Assembly: GCF_900240995.1 (NCBI RefSeq)
Contig: NZ_LT965953.1
Span: forward strand, 889,303-953,302
Source of the DNA: Bacillus sp. Marseille-P3661
GTDB lineage: Bacteria > Bacillota > Bacilli > Bacillales > Bacillaceae_J
Length of the DNA: 64,000 bases
Reading direction: 5' to 3'
The notes beneath the pieces were generated by a model. The model was given only the letters and a program-made list of their open reading frames with translations. It made no database searches and was not told the DNA's origin. The position numbers were made by a program, and so were the translations under genes. How positions within the stretch are numbered: the first letter of the stretch is position 1; each line of letters opens with the position of its first letter. Positions 46,837-55,337 of the stretch are shown here, piece after piece.

Positions 46837-47980
46837 CGAATAGAGTCTATTCGTTACCACTAAACTGGCTTTGGCTCGCCGACGGGCCCGAATAGCCTCT
46901 ATTCGTTATCTCTACAACGCTTTTTTCCCGCAGAAGGGCACGAATAGAGTCTATTCGTTACCACTAAACTGGCTTTGGCTCGCAGACGGTAACGAATAGA
47001 ATCTATTCGTTACCACTAAACTGCCTTTTACTCGCAGACGGGCCCGAATAGAGTCTATTCGTTACCACTACACTACTTTTTCCTCGCCGACGGGCCCGAA
47101 TAGAATCTATTCGTTACCACTAAACTACCTTTTGCTCGCCGACGGGCCCGAATAGAATCTATTCGTTACCACTAAACTGCCTTTTGCTCGCCGATGGGCC
47201 CGAATAGAGTCTATTCGTTACCACTACACTCCTTTTTGCTCGCCGATGGGCCCGAATAGAGTCTATTCGTTACCACTAGAACGCTTTTTCCTCGCCGACG
47301 GGCACAATTAGCCTCTATTCGATACCGCTAAACTACTTTTTGCTCGCCGAAGGGCACGAATAGAGTCTATTCGTTACCACTAAACTGGCTTTGGCTCGCA
47401 GAAGGGCCCGAATAGCCTCTATTCGATACCACTACACTCCTTTTTGCTCGCAGAAGGGCCCCGAATAGCCTCTATTCGTTACCACTAAACTGGCTTTGGC
47501 TCGCCGAAGGGCCCGAATAGCCTCTATTCGTTACCACTACACTCCTTTTTGCTCGCAGAAGGGCCCGAATAGCCTCTATTCGTTACCACTACACTCCTTT
47601 TTGCTCGCAGAAGGGCCCGAATAGCCTCTATTCGTTACCACTACACTCCTTTTTGCTCGCCGATGGGCCCGAATAGAGTCTATTCGTTACCACTACACTG
47701 CCTTTTGCTCGCAGACGGTAACGAATAGAATCTATTCGTTACCACTACACTACTTTTTCCTCGCCAGACGGGCCCGAATATATCTATTCGATACCACTAC
47801 ACTCCTTTTTGCTCGCAGACGGGCCCGAATAGAGTCTATTCGTTACCACTACACTCCTTTTTCCTCGCCGACGGGCCCGAATAGAATCTATTCGATACCA
47901 CTACACTCCTTTTTGGCTCGCAGAAGGGCCCGAATAGTCTCTATTCGTTACCACTACAACGCTTTTTTCACACCGATGGG
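46837..47980. repeat. Tandem array 2: 22 palindromic units, 52-bp period
   Basis: Each unit has CGAATAG, three bases, CTATTCGTTACC, then a linker of about 25 bases such as ACTAAACTGGCTTTGGCTCG and a GGGCCC or GGCAC block. CGAATAG recurs at 46837, 46889, 46941, 46993, 47045 and so on; 17 of 21 intervals are exactly 52 and the others 51 or 53. Two units (near 46988 and 47717) carry the full palindrome starting GGTAACGAATAG, the same core as array 1. The array fills the 1.1 kb between the yrhC terminator and the nrfH upstream region. Linkers recur, so it is not CRISPR. Confidence 0.9.
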
Positions 47981-48022
47981 TAGTTTAACTTCGTTAAAGG
48001 GCAACTGACGTGTTTTTCTAAT
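47975..48022 (+). repeat. Recurring hairpin-plus-GTTTTTCT element, copy 5 (before nrfH)
   Basis: A TTTAAC/GTTAAA hairpin around TTC is followed by GGGCAACTGACGTGTTTTTCTAAT. It abuts the right end of array 2. The remaining 280 bases to nrfH are AT-rich; a TGCTACAAT extended -10 at 48205-48213 is a plausible nrf promoter, and I see no clear Fnr site. Confidence 0.45.
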
Positions 48023-48304
48023 ATTTTGCATAATTTCACTTTGCGGGAAATATTTTGATCACCAATTATTCATAAAAAATTCATTAATACTAGCAAGATA
48101 GTTTGTAATGTTTTTATGATAGAAAATTATAGTACCAACGTTTACGATGATATTTTTTTCATTAATATCTCATTCAAAAGTTTGCCTTATTTTGTTCAAT
48201 GATTTGCTACAATTGCCTAGGCTTTAGTTTTCCTTAACATGCTAATGTTTTAGTGTGAAAGAATACCATTCCTCACAAAAAAACTAGAGAAAGGAGTGAG
48301 AAAC

Positions 48305-48829
48305 ATGTTTGAGAAGTTTAAGACACTTGATAAAAAACTCCTATTATTAATAGGACTATTTTTTGGTATTGTCTTAGCTGCTGCAAGTGCAGAAGCATTG
48401 CACTACACGGATACAGCTGATTTTTGCTCAACATGTCATCCAATGGATACGGCTTATAGCAGTTTCTCTGATTCTGTGCATGCTGATATTGCTTGTAACG
48501 AATGCCATGCTCCAACAGACAATATTGTGAGCAAGTATATGTTCAAAGCAAAAGCAGGTGCGCATGATGTGTATATGAATACATTAAATGTGGATGAGAT
48601 TCCAGATGTAATTCATGCCAAACAGGCAACCGAAGATGTAGTACAAGAGAACTGTATTAGCTGCCATCAAAACACAATACAGACAGTAGAACACAATTCC
48701 AAAGACAAATGTATCAATTGTCACAGACAGGTCCCTCACGGTAAAAAGAACAAGCTCAAAACTGACGAGTGGAACGCACCAGGAGAGTATGAAATTAAAG
48801 GTAGAGAGGATGGCGTAGCAAATGAGTAA
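48305..48829 (+). CDS. nrfH: Cytochrome c nitrite reductase small subunit NrfH
   Basis: A 174-residue tetraheme cytochrome of the NapC/NirT family that takes electrons from menaquinol and passes them to NrfA. One N-terminal helix (about 11-30) anchors it. Four CxxCH heme sites are present: CSTCH (41), CNECH (64), CISCH and CINCH in the C-terminal half. CSTCHPM provides the Met typical of the first NrfH heme. I chose the ATG at 48305, since the GTG at 48296 is inside the ribosome site AAAGGAGTG. It overlaps nrfA by eight bases, so the pair is translationally coupled. Confidence 0.96.
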   Translation: MFEKFKTLDKKLLLLIGLFFGIVLAAASAEALHYTDTADFCSTCHPMDTAYSSFSDSVHADIACNECHAPTDNIVSKYMFKAKAGAHDVYMNTLNVDEIPDVIHAKQATEDVVQENCISCHQNTIQTVEHNSKDKCINCHRQVPHGKKNKLKTDEWNAPGEYEIKGREDGVANE

Positions 48830-50246
48830 TTTGAAGCGTTTTCTCATGCTAACAGCAGTAGCTATTTTTTCAATGGCTATAATGGCAGCATGTGGAACAA
48901 AAACTGCTGATAATACAAACGCTTCGGAAACACTGAACACTGGTTTATCGCCAGAAGAAATCAGCAACGAAGCATTTAAGGATCTATTCCCATTACAATA
49001 TGAAAGTTATATGCGCACACAAGATATGCAGGATACAAAGTATGCAGGATCTGTACCGACTTCTAAATTTGATCATAGTAAAGAGCCATACTTACCGATT
49101 TTATTTAATGGATACGGATTTGCCCTTGACTATAATGAAGATCGCGGTCACGTTTACGCTATTGAAGATATGAAAACTTTACGTATTAATGATAAGTCTA
49201 TCGGTTCATGCTTAACTTGTAAATCAACAGCTGTGCCACAATTAATTGATGAATTAGGTGACGATTACTGGGGAGGAAATTTTAAAGGTGAAATTATGCC
49301 TGCAGCAGAAAATATGGGACATTCTCCGATTGGATGCTCAGACTGCCATGATCCGGTAACAATGGAGCTACGTGTTACTCGACCAAGCTTTGCTAAAGCA
49401 ATGGAAGCCCAAGGAATTGATATTTCAAACCCAACTAAAAATGAAATGCGTACATATGTGTGTGCACAATGTCACGTAGAATACCATTTTGCTGACAGTA
49501 ATAAAGAAGTTACGTTCCCTTGGGATAATGGTTTTAAACCTGAAGATATGTATGAGTATTATGAAACTACAGCAAAAGCTGAGAACTTTAAGCAAGACTG
49601 GAAACATAATATTTCTGGTACACCAATGATCAAAGCGCAGCATCCTGAATTCGAAACATGGAGTGATGGAACACACGGTAAAGCTGGGGTTTCTTGTGCA
49701 GATTGCCATATGCCATATGAACGTGCGGATGGTAAGAAGAAAATTTCAAGTCATAACTGGACTTCGCCGATGAAGACAATTGAACAGTCTTGCCGTACTT
49801 GCCATGCAGACAAGACTGCTGCAGAATTAAAAGATCGTGTAGAATCTATTCAAGAAACTAATTTCGAAGCACTTCATAAAGCACAGGATATTTCAACAAC
49901 TGCTCACTATTATGTGAACAGAATGATCACTGCTGGTGCTCCAGAATCTAAAATTAAGGCAGCACAAGATCTTGTTAGAAAAGGTCAGTGGTTCTGGGAC
50001 ATTATCGCTGCTGAGAACTCAACTGGTTTCCATAATCCTCAAGGATCAATGGACTCACTTAAAACATCTTCAGAAGCATCAAGCGAAGCCATTATCTTGG
50101 CAACTGAAGAATTAGTTAAACTTGGTGTCAATATGGAAGAATTAAAAGCTGAAATCGAAAAAGCTCGTAAAGCTGTATACGATGAATCGGATACAACGAA
50201 GAAAAAAGATCAAGCAACTAATAGTTTCTTCCCTGCACAACAATAA
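48822..50246 (+). CDS. nrfA: Pentaheme cytochrome c nitrite reductase NrfA (ammonia-forming)
   Basis: A 474-residue enzyme that reduces nitrite to ammonium in six-electron steps. The active-site heme 1 has the special CLTCK motif (Cys130-Lys134), and four normal hemes are at CSDCH (172), CAQCH (214), CADCH (292) and CRTCH (324). The N-terminus carries a lipoprotein signal ending MAAC, so it should be lipid-anchored outside the membrane, next to NrfH. No residues are missing. Attachment of heme to CxxCK usually needs a dedicated lyase, which gives meaning to the ccm cluster just downstream. Confidence 0.97.
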   Translation: MSNLKRFLMLTAVAIFSMAIMAACGTKTADNTNASETLNTGLSPEEISNEAFKDLFPLQYESYMRTQDMQDTKYAGSVPTSKFDHSKEPYLPILFNGYGFALDYNEDRGHVYAIEDMKTLRINDKSIGSCLTCKSTAVPQLIDELGDDYWGGNFKGEIMPAAENMGHSPIGCSDCHDPVTMELRVTRPSFAKAMEAQGIDISNPTKNEMRTYVCAQCHVEYHFADSNKEVTFPWDNGFKPEDMYEYYETTAKAENFKQDWKHNISGTPMIKAQHPEFETWSDGTHGKAGVSCADCHMPYERADGKKKISSHNWTSPMKTIEQSCRTCHADKTAAELKDRVESIQETNFEALHKAQDISTTAHYYVNRMITAGAPESKIKAAQDLVRKGQWFWDIIAAENSTGFHNPQGSMDSLKTSSEASSEAIILATEELVKLGVNMEELKAEIEKARKAVYDESDTTKKKDQATNSFFPAQQ

Positions 50247-50260
50247 TATAAAAATTAAAG

Positions 50261-50297
50261 TATCGTGTAACAAATGTTGCACGATATTTTTTGTTTT
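50261..50297 (+). terminator. Terminator after nrfA
   Basis: TATCGTGTAACA pairs with TGTTGCACGATA (one G-T pair), followed by TTTTTTG. It separates nrfHA from the ccm operon. Confidence 0.8.
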
Positions 50298-50350
50298 TTA
50301 CTAATGTTTAAAAATTGCAAATTGTTGTAAGTCCCTTATTGTGTGGATTA

Positions 50351-50364
50351 GTGATGAATATCAC
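50351..50364. promoter_or_regulatory. Fnr/Crp-type operator upstream of the ccm operon
   Basis: GTGATGAATATCAC is a perfect 5-bp palindrome with a 4-base centre, the TGAT-N4-ATCA form recognised by Fnr-family regulators. It lies in the 316-bp gap between nrfA and the ccm operon, about 200 bases before the first start codon. Confidence 0.55.
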
Positions 50365-50421
50365 GAAAATTACTAGTTATGATTATTATAAATCTAGCTT
50401 TCTTCAAAATCAATAATGTCA

Positions 50422-50435
50422 GTGAAATACATCAC
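50422..50435. promoter_or_regulatory. Second Fnr/Crp-type operator and ccm promoter region
   Basis: GTGAAATACATCAC (4-bp arms) is a weaker copy of the site at 50351. TATGAAT at 50454-50460 could serve as a -10 with this site near -40, as for Fnr activation; a TTGACA at 50478 with a poor -10 is an alternative promoter. Confidence 0.45.
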
Positions 50436-50562
50436 GCTTATTGTTGAAATCTTTATGAATAAATATATGTATGATTTTTGACAATAGTTCTGTGCTTATA
50501 TTAATAACATTTAAATTCAAATACAATCAAGGTAGATTTTCAACTTAAAGGAGTGACTATGT

Positions 50563-51555
50563 TTGAATCGATTCTTAAGAAAATTTTTATCGTGCCTTTT
50601 AATAATACTATTGGTAGTTAATTTTATGATAGATCAACAGCAAACATACGCAGAAACACAAGCACTGACATTTACAGAAACAACTGTTGTTCTAATGCCT
50701 GAATATAATAAACATCCAAATAAAGATATAAACGAACCCAACCTATTAATAGGTTTTCATGGAACACTTATAAATCAAACAGAGAAGTTGATTTCTGAAA
50801 TTACAATTCCTGTTCCAACTAATATAGAAAATTTGGCCATAAGTTTAGTGGCCAGCCCTACTGAAAATGAAGAGGTTAACGAAATTAAACATACTTTGAA
50901 TGAGAAAGCTGAAGATATTACATTATACTTTGTTGAACCTATTGCACCCGGAGCAACGAAGAAAATAATGATCGAGTATTTCTATACACCTATTACTGCT
51001 GCTGGAGGGAAAAAATCATTTACATACGATTATAAAGCTTTTGCAGATGCAGAATCCATGAACCTGATCTTATTTGAACCTTATTATACCGAAAAATTCA
51101 CAACTGTACCGGAGTCTGACAGACAAGCTACTGATTCCATGGGTGTAAAGATGCACTTATATCAATATCAAGATATCAAGAAAGGTGAGACGAAACACTA
51201 TGAATTTTCTTATATAAAAGAAGACGATTTAACAACAATGGAAATGGTTGAACAAATTACATCTGATAATGCAAAAACAGCACATGATGATGTTACTCAA
51301 GAAAATTCAGTGCAACCAGGTAGGAAAGATACTACTATTTTCAACGCAGATATGACTTTTGGAATTCTCCTAATCGCATTGATCATCTTCTGCTTTATTG
51401 CTTGGTTTGTAAGAAAAAGAAAGCATACAAAAGAAAGAGAAAGTTTAGAGCCTATATCTAAAAAGCTGCTTAATAAAAAGGAACTACGTAAGATGTTAGC
51501 AGCTGGTGAATTAGATGAAGAGCAGTATATAAAGGAATTATCCAAATTGGGATAG
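50563..51555 (+). CDS. Exported membrane-anchored protein of the ccm operon (unknown function)
   Basis: A 330-residue protein I do not recognise. A signal peptide (about 1-31) is followed by a 220-residue extracytoplasmic part of mainly beta character (LLIGFHGTLINQTEKLIS, EPIAPGATKKIMIEYFY), a helix near 262-282, and a short basic cytoplasmic tail ending in a helical hairpin, LLNKKELRKMLAAGELDEEQ. The start is TTG at 50563 after AAAGGAGTG; an ATG at 50559 is in another frame and ends quickly. Its stop lies inside the ccmE ribosome site, so it belongs to the operon. It may hold heme or apocytochrome, but this is a guess. Confidence 0.75.
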   Translation: MNRFLRKFLSCLLIILLVVNFMIDQQQTYAETQALTFTETTVVLMPEYNKHPNKDINEPNLLIGFHGTLINQTEKLISEITIPVPTNIENLAISLVASPTENEEVNEIKHTLNEKAEDITLYFVEPIAPGATKKIMIEYFYTPITAAGGKKSFTYDYKAFADAESMNLILFEPYYTEKFTTVPESDRQATDSMGVKMHLYQYQDIKKGETKHYEFSYIKEDDLTTMEMVEQITSDNAKTAHDDVTQENSVQPGRKDTTIFNADMTFGILLIALIIFCFIAWFVRKRKHTKERESLEPISKKLLNKKELRKMLAAGELDEEQYIKELSKLG

Positions 51556-51566
51556 GAGTGGGAGTA

Positions 51567-52010
51567 ATGAAGAAAAATACTAAAATACTAATGGGATTTA
51601 GCGCTATTTTCATAGGGATTGTTATTTTATTGATTGCGGCAACACCTGGTTCAAGCGGTACAGAATTAACGTTAGAAGAATTTGTTAAACAACCACTTCA
51701 ATATAAGGATAGATATGTAATGACGCAAGGTGATTTAATTGAAGACAGTGTGAAGTGGAATGCTGACGCAATTGAATTAAGGTTCGATATTACAGATGAA
51801 ACAGGAAACGTACTACATGTTACCCATAAAGGAGTTAAGCCAGATAACTTTAGTGAAGGGGTCATTGTTATTCTCGAGGGTTATGTTAATGATGATGGGT
51901 CGTTTAACGCAGAAAAGGTACAAACAAAATGTCCCTCAAAATACGAAGGAGAAGATCCAGAGAAATATGACCCTGAGCTCCATAAACAGATAAAAGAACA
52001 AGCTAACTAA
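51567..52010 (+). CDS. ccmE: Cytochrome c maturation heme chaperone CcmE (CxxxY variant)
   Basis: A 147-residue protein with one N-terminal helix (about 7-26) and an exported OB-fold beta barrel (YVMTQGDLIEDSV, VILEGYVNDDGSF). In System I, CcmE carries heme covalently from CcmC to CcmF. The usual heme-binding His of HxxxY is replaced by Cys122 in CPSKY, the form known from archaea and Desulfovibrio (System I*). The ATG at 51567 has TAGGAG at the right distance. The identification rests on size, topology, the CxxxY motif and ccmF next door. Confidence 0.85.
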   Translation: MKKNTKILMGFSAIFIGIVILLIAATPGSSGTELTLEEFVKQPLQYKDRYVMTQGDLIEDSVKWNADAIELRFDITDETGNVLHVTHKGVKPDNFSEGVIVILEGYVNDDGSFNAEKVQTKCPSKYEGEDPEKYDPELHKQIKEQAN

Positions 52011-52044
52011 ACGCTATTAGGACGTAGAATAAAGGAGAACCGCA

Positions 52045-54027
52045 ATGTACATCATCGGAAATGCAATCATCTACCTAGGCTTTGCAATCTCGATATATGC
52101 CATTATCGCTTTCATAGTAGGAATTCGTAAACAGAATCAAAAATGGATTAATAGTGGGAAAAACAGTGTTCTAGTCATGTTTTTCTTGACTAGTATCGCA
52201 ATGACACTATTATTCTATGCATTAGGTACTAGCCAAATGCAATTCAAATATGTCTCTGGGTATACAAGCAGTGATTTACCACTAATTTATAAACTTTGTG
52301 CATTATGGGCAGGAAATGCAGGGTCATTGTTATTATGGACATTCTTTTTAACTATGTACAATGCCATGATTACCTTCTCTAACAAGATGAAGGGAAACCC
52401 AATGGTACCTTATATTTCCTCTATCTTACTAGGAAATACTATTTTCTTCTATTTCGTTTTATTAACAACAGCAAAACCTTTTGAACTAAACGAGACGATC
52501 CCAACCGAAGGTAAAGGATTAAATCCGATGCTGCAGGATCCAGGGATGATTTTACATCCAGTAACATTATACCTTGGATATGTGGGAATGGCCGTACCGT
52601 TTGCATTTGCGATAGCAGCTCTAATACTTAAAAATGTTGACTCGTTCTGGATTAAGATGACTAGACGCTGGACCTTACTAGCATGGTTATTTCTCACCCT
52701 TGGAAACGTGATAGGTGGTTGGTGGGCATATTTAGAACTCGGTTGGGGTGGCTATTGGGCATGGGACCCAGTTGAAAATGCATCCTTCATGCCATGGCTT
52801 ACTGTAACAGCCTTTCTACATTCGGTGATGATTCAAGAACGTAAACAAATGTTAAAAGTTTGGAACTTAAGTTTAATCATCTTATCCTATGCTTTAACAC
52901 TCTTTGGTACTTTCCTAGTTCGGAGCGGTGTATTAACATCTGTTCATGCTTTTGGGGATTCCAATTTAGGCACCTACTTCTTGATCTTTATGGCATTCGC
53001 TGTGATTTTTGCCTTGTATGTGATGATGAGCCGCTATCACCTATTAAAAAAAGATAGTGGGCAGTTTGAATCATTTCTTTCTAAGGAAAGTAGTTTCTTA
53101 ATTAATAATCTAATTTTGGTAGGTGCTACTTTTGCAGTTTTCTGGGGTACAATATTCCCGCTAGTTTCAGAAGCTGTAAGAGGTACAAAAGTAACAGTAG
53201 GTGTTCCTTTCTTCAATACAGTTATGTCACCTATTTTACTGGCATTGCTGTTTGTAATGGCCGTTTGTCCGTTAATTGCGTGGCAGAAGTCCACGGTGAA
53301 AAATTTACAAAAGAACTTTTTAATTCCTGCCATCCTTAGTATTGTAGTTGCTGTTTTATTATTTGTATTTGGTGTACGGGGATCTTATCCACTCATTTCA
53401 TTCAGTATTGTAGCGTTCATGCTCCTAACACATTTGTTAGAGGTATATCGTGGAATATTGGCAAGACGTTCCGTAACAAAAGAATCGTATCCAGTAGCTT
53501 TAGCAATGCTGATGTCAAAAAACCGCCGACGCTATGGAGGTTATATTGTTCATTTTGGTATTGCACTAATGGCGATTGGAATTATCGGTACACAAAATTT
53601 TGATGTAGAAACTATGAAAACAATAAGGATAGGTGAAAGCATTGAGGTCCTTGATTATAAAATTATCTATAAAGAATTAGCTCAAAAGCGCGAAGGAATC
53701 AATGATATTGTATATGCAGTTCTTGCAGTAGAAAAAGATGGTAAATATATTGGCGATGTTCAGCCCGAAAAAATCTTCTTTGGCAGCTGGGACCAACCTT
53801 CTACTAATGTAGCATTGCTTTCTAGCTGGGAAGAAGATTTATATACAGTAATCAGCGCATGGGAGCAGGATAAACGGGCTACATTCGTTATTCGCATAAA
53901 TCCGCTAGTAAAGTGGATTTGGACTGGTGGCATTGTAGTCATTTTCGGTACACTATTTGCCATCTTGGGAGGGAAATACAATCAAATTACTCCTAGATAT
54001 ACAGGCGCAGACCGAAAAGTTTCCTAG
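52045..54027 (+). CDS. ccmF: Cytochrome c heme lyase subunit CcmF
   Basis: A 660-residue membrane protein with about 15 helices. The WWD domain, GGWWAYLELGWGGYWAWDPVE followed by NASFMPW, is near residues 223-250, with conserved His in ILHPVTLYLGY and AFLHSVM flanking. This is the synthetase that attaches heme from CcmE to reduced apocytochrome thiols. The long exported C-terminal domain (about 500-625) is typical of CcmF rather than CcsA. The ATG follows AAAGGAGAACC. A following TTG-started gene begins 22 bases after its stop. Confidence 0.95.
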   Translation: MYIIGNAIIYLGFAISIYAIIAFIVGIRKQNQKWINSGKNSVLVMFFLTSIAMTLLFYALGTSQMQFKYVSGYTSSDLPLIYKLCALWAGNAGSLLLWTFFLTMYNAMITFSNKMKGNPMVPYISSILLGNTIFFYFVLLTTAKPFELNETIPTEGKGLNPMLQDPGMILHPVTLYLGYVGMAVPFAFAIAALILKNVDSFWIKMTRRWTLLAWLFLTLGNVIGGWWAYLELGWGGYWAWDPVENASFMPWLTVTAFLHSVMIQERKQMLKVWNLSLIILSYALTLFGTFLVRSGVLTSVHAFGDSNLGTYFLIFMAFAVIFALYVMMSRYHLLKKDSGQFESFLSKESSFLINNLILVGATFAVFWGTIFPLVSEAVRGTKVTVGVPFFNTVMSPILLALLFVMAVCPLIAWQKSTVKNLQKNFLIPAILSIVVAVLLFVFGVRGSYPLISFSIVAFMLLTHLLEVYRGILARRSVTKESYPVALAMLMSKNRRRYGGYIVHFGIALMAIGIIGTQNFDVETMKTIRIGESIEVLDYKIIYKELAQKREGINDIVYAVLAVEKDGKYIGDVQPEKIFFGSWDQPSTNVALLSSWEEDLYTVISAWEQDKRATFVIRINPLVKWIWTGGIVVIFGTLFAILGGKYNQITPRYTGADRKVS

Positions 54028-54049
54028 TAATGAAAGGGGGCGCAAGCTC

Positions 54050-54526
54050 TTGAAATATCGAATACTCGTATTATTACTGCCATTACTTTTAATGACCAAT
54101 ACGATTTTAGCAGCTGAGTTTGATTATAGCCGTAAAGACTTTCAATCTATTGTATCAATGCTAGATATGGAAGGCCATGGTAATGATGATCTGGCAACTT
54201 GCTCCGTTAAACAGCTCTACTATGAAGAAGTAGCCGAAATGCTCGATAGTGGCATGAAGAAGGATGAGATATTAGATTATTATGTTGATCAAATGGGTGA
54301 AGAGGCGTTAAAAGCGCCTTTAAAACAAGGCTTTAGTTTAACAGCATGGATCACACCATTCGTCCTTTTTATTCTTGCTTCTATTTTGGTCTACTATATT
54401 ATTATTAGATTTGTACAAATGAGGAATAATCAACCTAAAACTACCACTAGTTGTCAAGCAATAGATGAAATGGAAAATGAAATATTTTTGTCAATGATCG
54501 AAGAGGAACGTAAAAAGTATTTTTAG
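54050..54526 (+). CDS. ccmH: CcmH-like cytochrome c biogenesis protein with a single exported cysteine
   Basis: A 158-residue protein with a signal peptide (about 1-22), a small exported three-helix domain and a membrane helix near 107-129. The pattern EEVAEMLDSGMKKDEILDYY, followed by YVDQMGEEALKAPL, matches CcmH/CycL. CcmH normally has LRCxxCQ to reduce apocytochrome; here the aligned place reads DLATCSVKQL, with only Cys51. Start TTG at 54050 after GAAAGGGGG; a longer frame overlaps ccmF. It may act with CcmG as thiol partner, or only hold the apocytochrome. Confidence 0.8.
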   Translation: MKYRILVLLLPLLLMTNTILAAEFDYSRKDFQSIVSMLDMEGHGNDDLATCSVKQLYYEEVAEMLDSGMKKDEILDYYVDQMGEEALKAPLKQGFSLTAWITPFVLFILASILVYYIIIRFVQMRNNQPKTTTSCQAIDEMENEIFLSMIEEERKKYF

Positions 54527-54537
54527 GAAGTGATCAA

Positions 54538-54921
54538 ATGAATATGGTTACAATCATTGCTAGTGCACTGTTAGTTATTGGCTGCCTGTACATCATTTTT
54601 TCTCCTTTTATGCAAAGGACAGTTGATAATATAGACCATCAGGTGATGGCGTTTGATGATGCTCTAACCAAAAAGGAATTGTATGCAACCTTAAATGAAA
54701 TTGAAATGGATTATAAGATGCACAAGTTATCTGAAATCGATTATAGAACGATGAAATCGACATACGAGAAAATGGTTGCCGATATTATGAAATCAGAAAC
54801 TAGAATTACTAGTAAAATTAGCAGTATGCCAAATGTACATGAAGAGGTTATACAACAAATCGAAAATGAAATAGAAACGGAACTCTATGCGTATAGAAAT
54901 GAAAGGAAGGGCGATATTTAA
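54538..54921 (+). CDS. Small CcmI-like membrane protein
   Basis: A 127-residue protein with an N-terminal helix (about 3-21) and a charged cytoplasmic part. The segment ATLNEIEMDYKMHKLSEIDY resembles the helical hairpin after the first helix of CcmI/CycH, where it helps gather apocytochrome for CcmFH. The TPR domain of CcmI is absent. The ATG follows TAGGAAGTGATC. The end overlaps the next gene by one base. I am fairly sure it belongs to the ccm operon, less sure of the CcmI relation. Confidence 0.65.
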   Translation: MNMVTIIASALLVIGCLYIIFSPFMQRTVDNIDHQVMAFDDALTKKELYATLNEIEMDYKMHKLSEIDYRTMKSTYEKMVADIMKSETRITSKISSMPNVHEEVIQQIENEIETELYAYRNERKGDI

Positions 54922-55319
54922 TGTTTCTATTATTAGCAGCAGATTCAGAGTTTACGAGATCTGCCCCTTCTTTCCACAATCCTGGACACTTAAGAATGTG
55001 GTATGATTCACCACTTCGAGAATTTAATCCTCATATATTAATGATTGTGCTAGGAGCCATTTTGCTGGCTTGGCTTTATTATTATTTCTTTTTTATCGTT
55101 AAAAAAGCTCGCGAATCAGAAACCATACAGATTGACAATGATGAAAAGAATTTTCAGCAGTTACTTATTAAGCGGGCAACGCTAGTAAATAAAATGATTG
55201 AGCTTGAAGACAAGTTTATTGCCGGCAGCATTGTAAAAGAAGAATTTGATACTAAATTCAATGCCTATAAAAAACACCTTATCCAAGTAAAGCTTGATCT
55301 AAGGAAATTTACGGATTGA
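54921..55319 (+). CDS. Small membrane protein of the ccm operon, His/Trp-containing N-terminus
   Basis: A 132-residue protein. The likely exported N-terminus (about 1-38) holds FHNPGHLRMWYDSP and a further His, then one helix (about 40-60) and a cytoplasmic coiled coil with VNKMIELEDKFIAGSIVKEE, a hairpin like those in the two sibling proteins at 50563 and 54538. The ATG overlaps the previous stop (TAATG), so the two are coupled. I do not recognise a named family. The exposed His residues could touch heme, which is speculative. Confidence 0.6.
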   Translation: MFLLLAADSEFTRSAPSFHNPGHLRMWYDSPLREFNPHILMIVLGAILLAWLYYYFFFIVKKARESETIQIDNDEKNFQQLLIKRATLVNKMIELEDKFIAGSIVKEEFDTKFNAYKKHLIQVKLDLRKFTD

Positions 55320-55337
55320 GCCTAGGAGGATTAAAAA

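Noticed and set aside
46837-47980. Integron-like attC array
   Set aside because: Units are uniform at 52 bases with no cassettes between them, and there is no integrase gene in the window.
48051-48295. Fnr site upstream of nrfH
   Set aside because: TTGATCACCAATTA near 48056 matches only one arm, and TGTGA/TCACA near 48254-48277 has far too wide a centre (14 bases).
50559-50620. ATG start at 50559 for the first ccm-operon gene
   Set aside because: That ATG is in another frame and stops after about 20 codons; the TTG at 50563 opens the long frame with a signal peptide.
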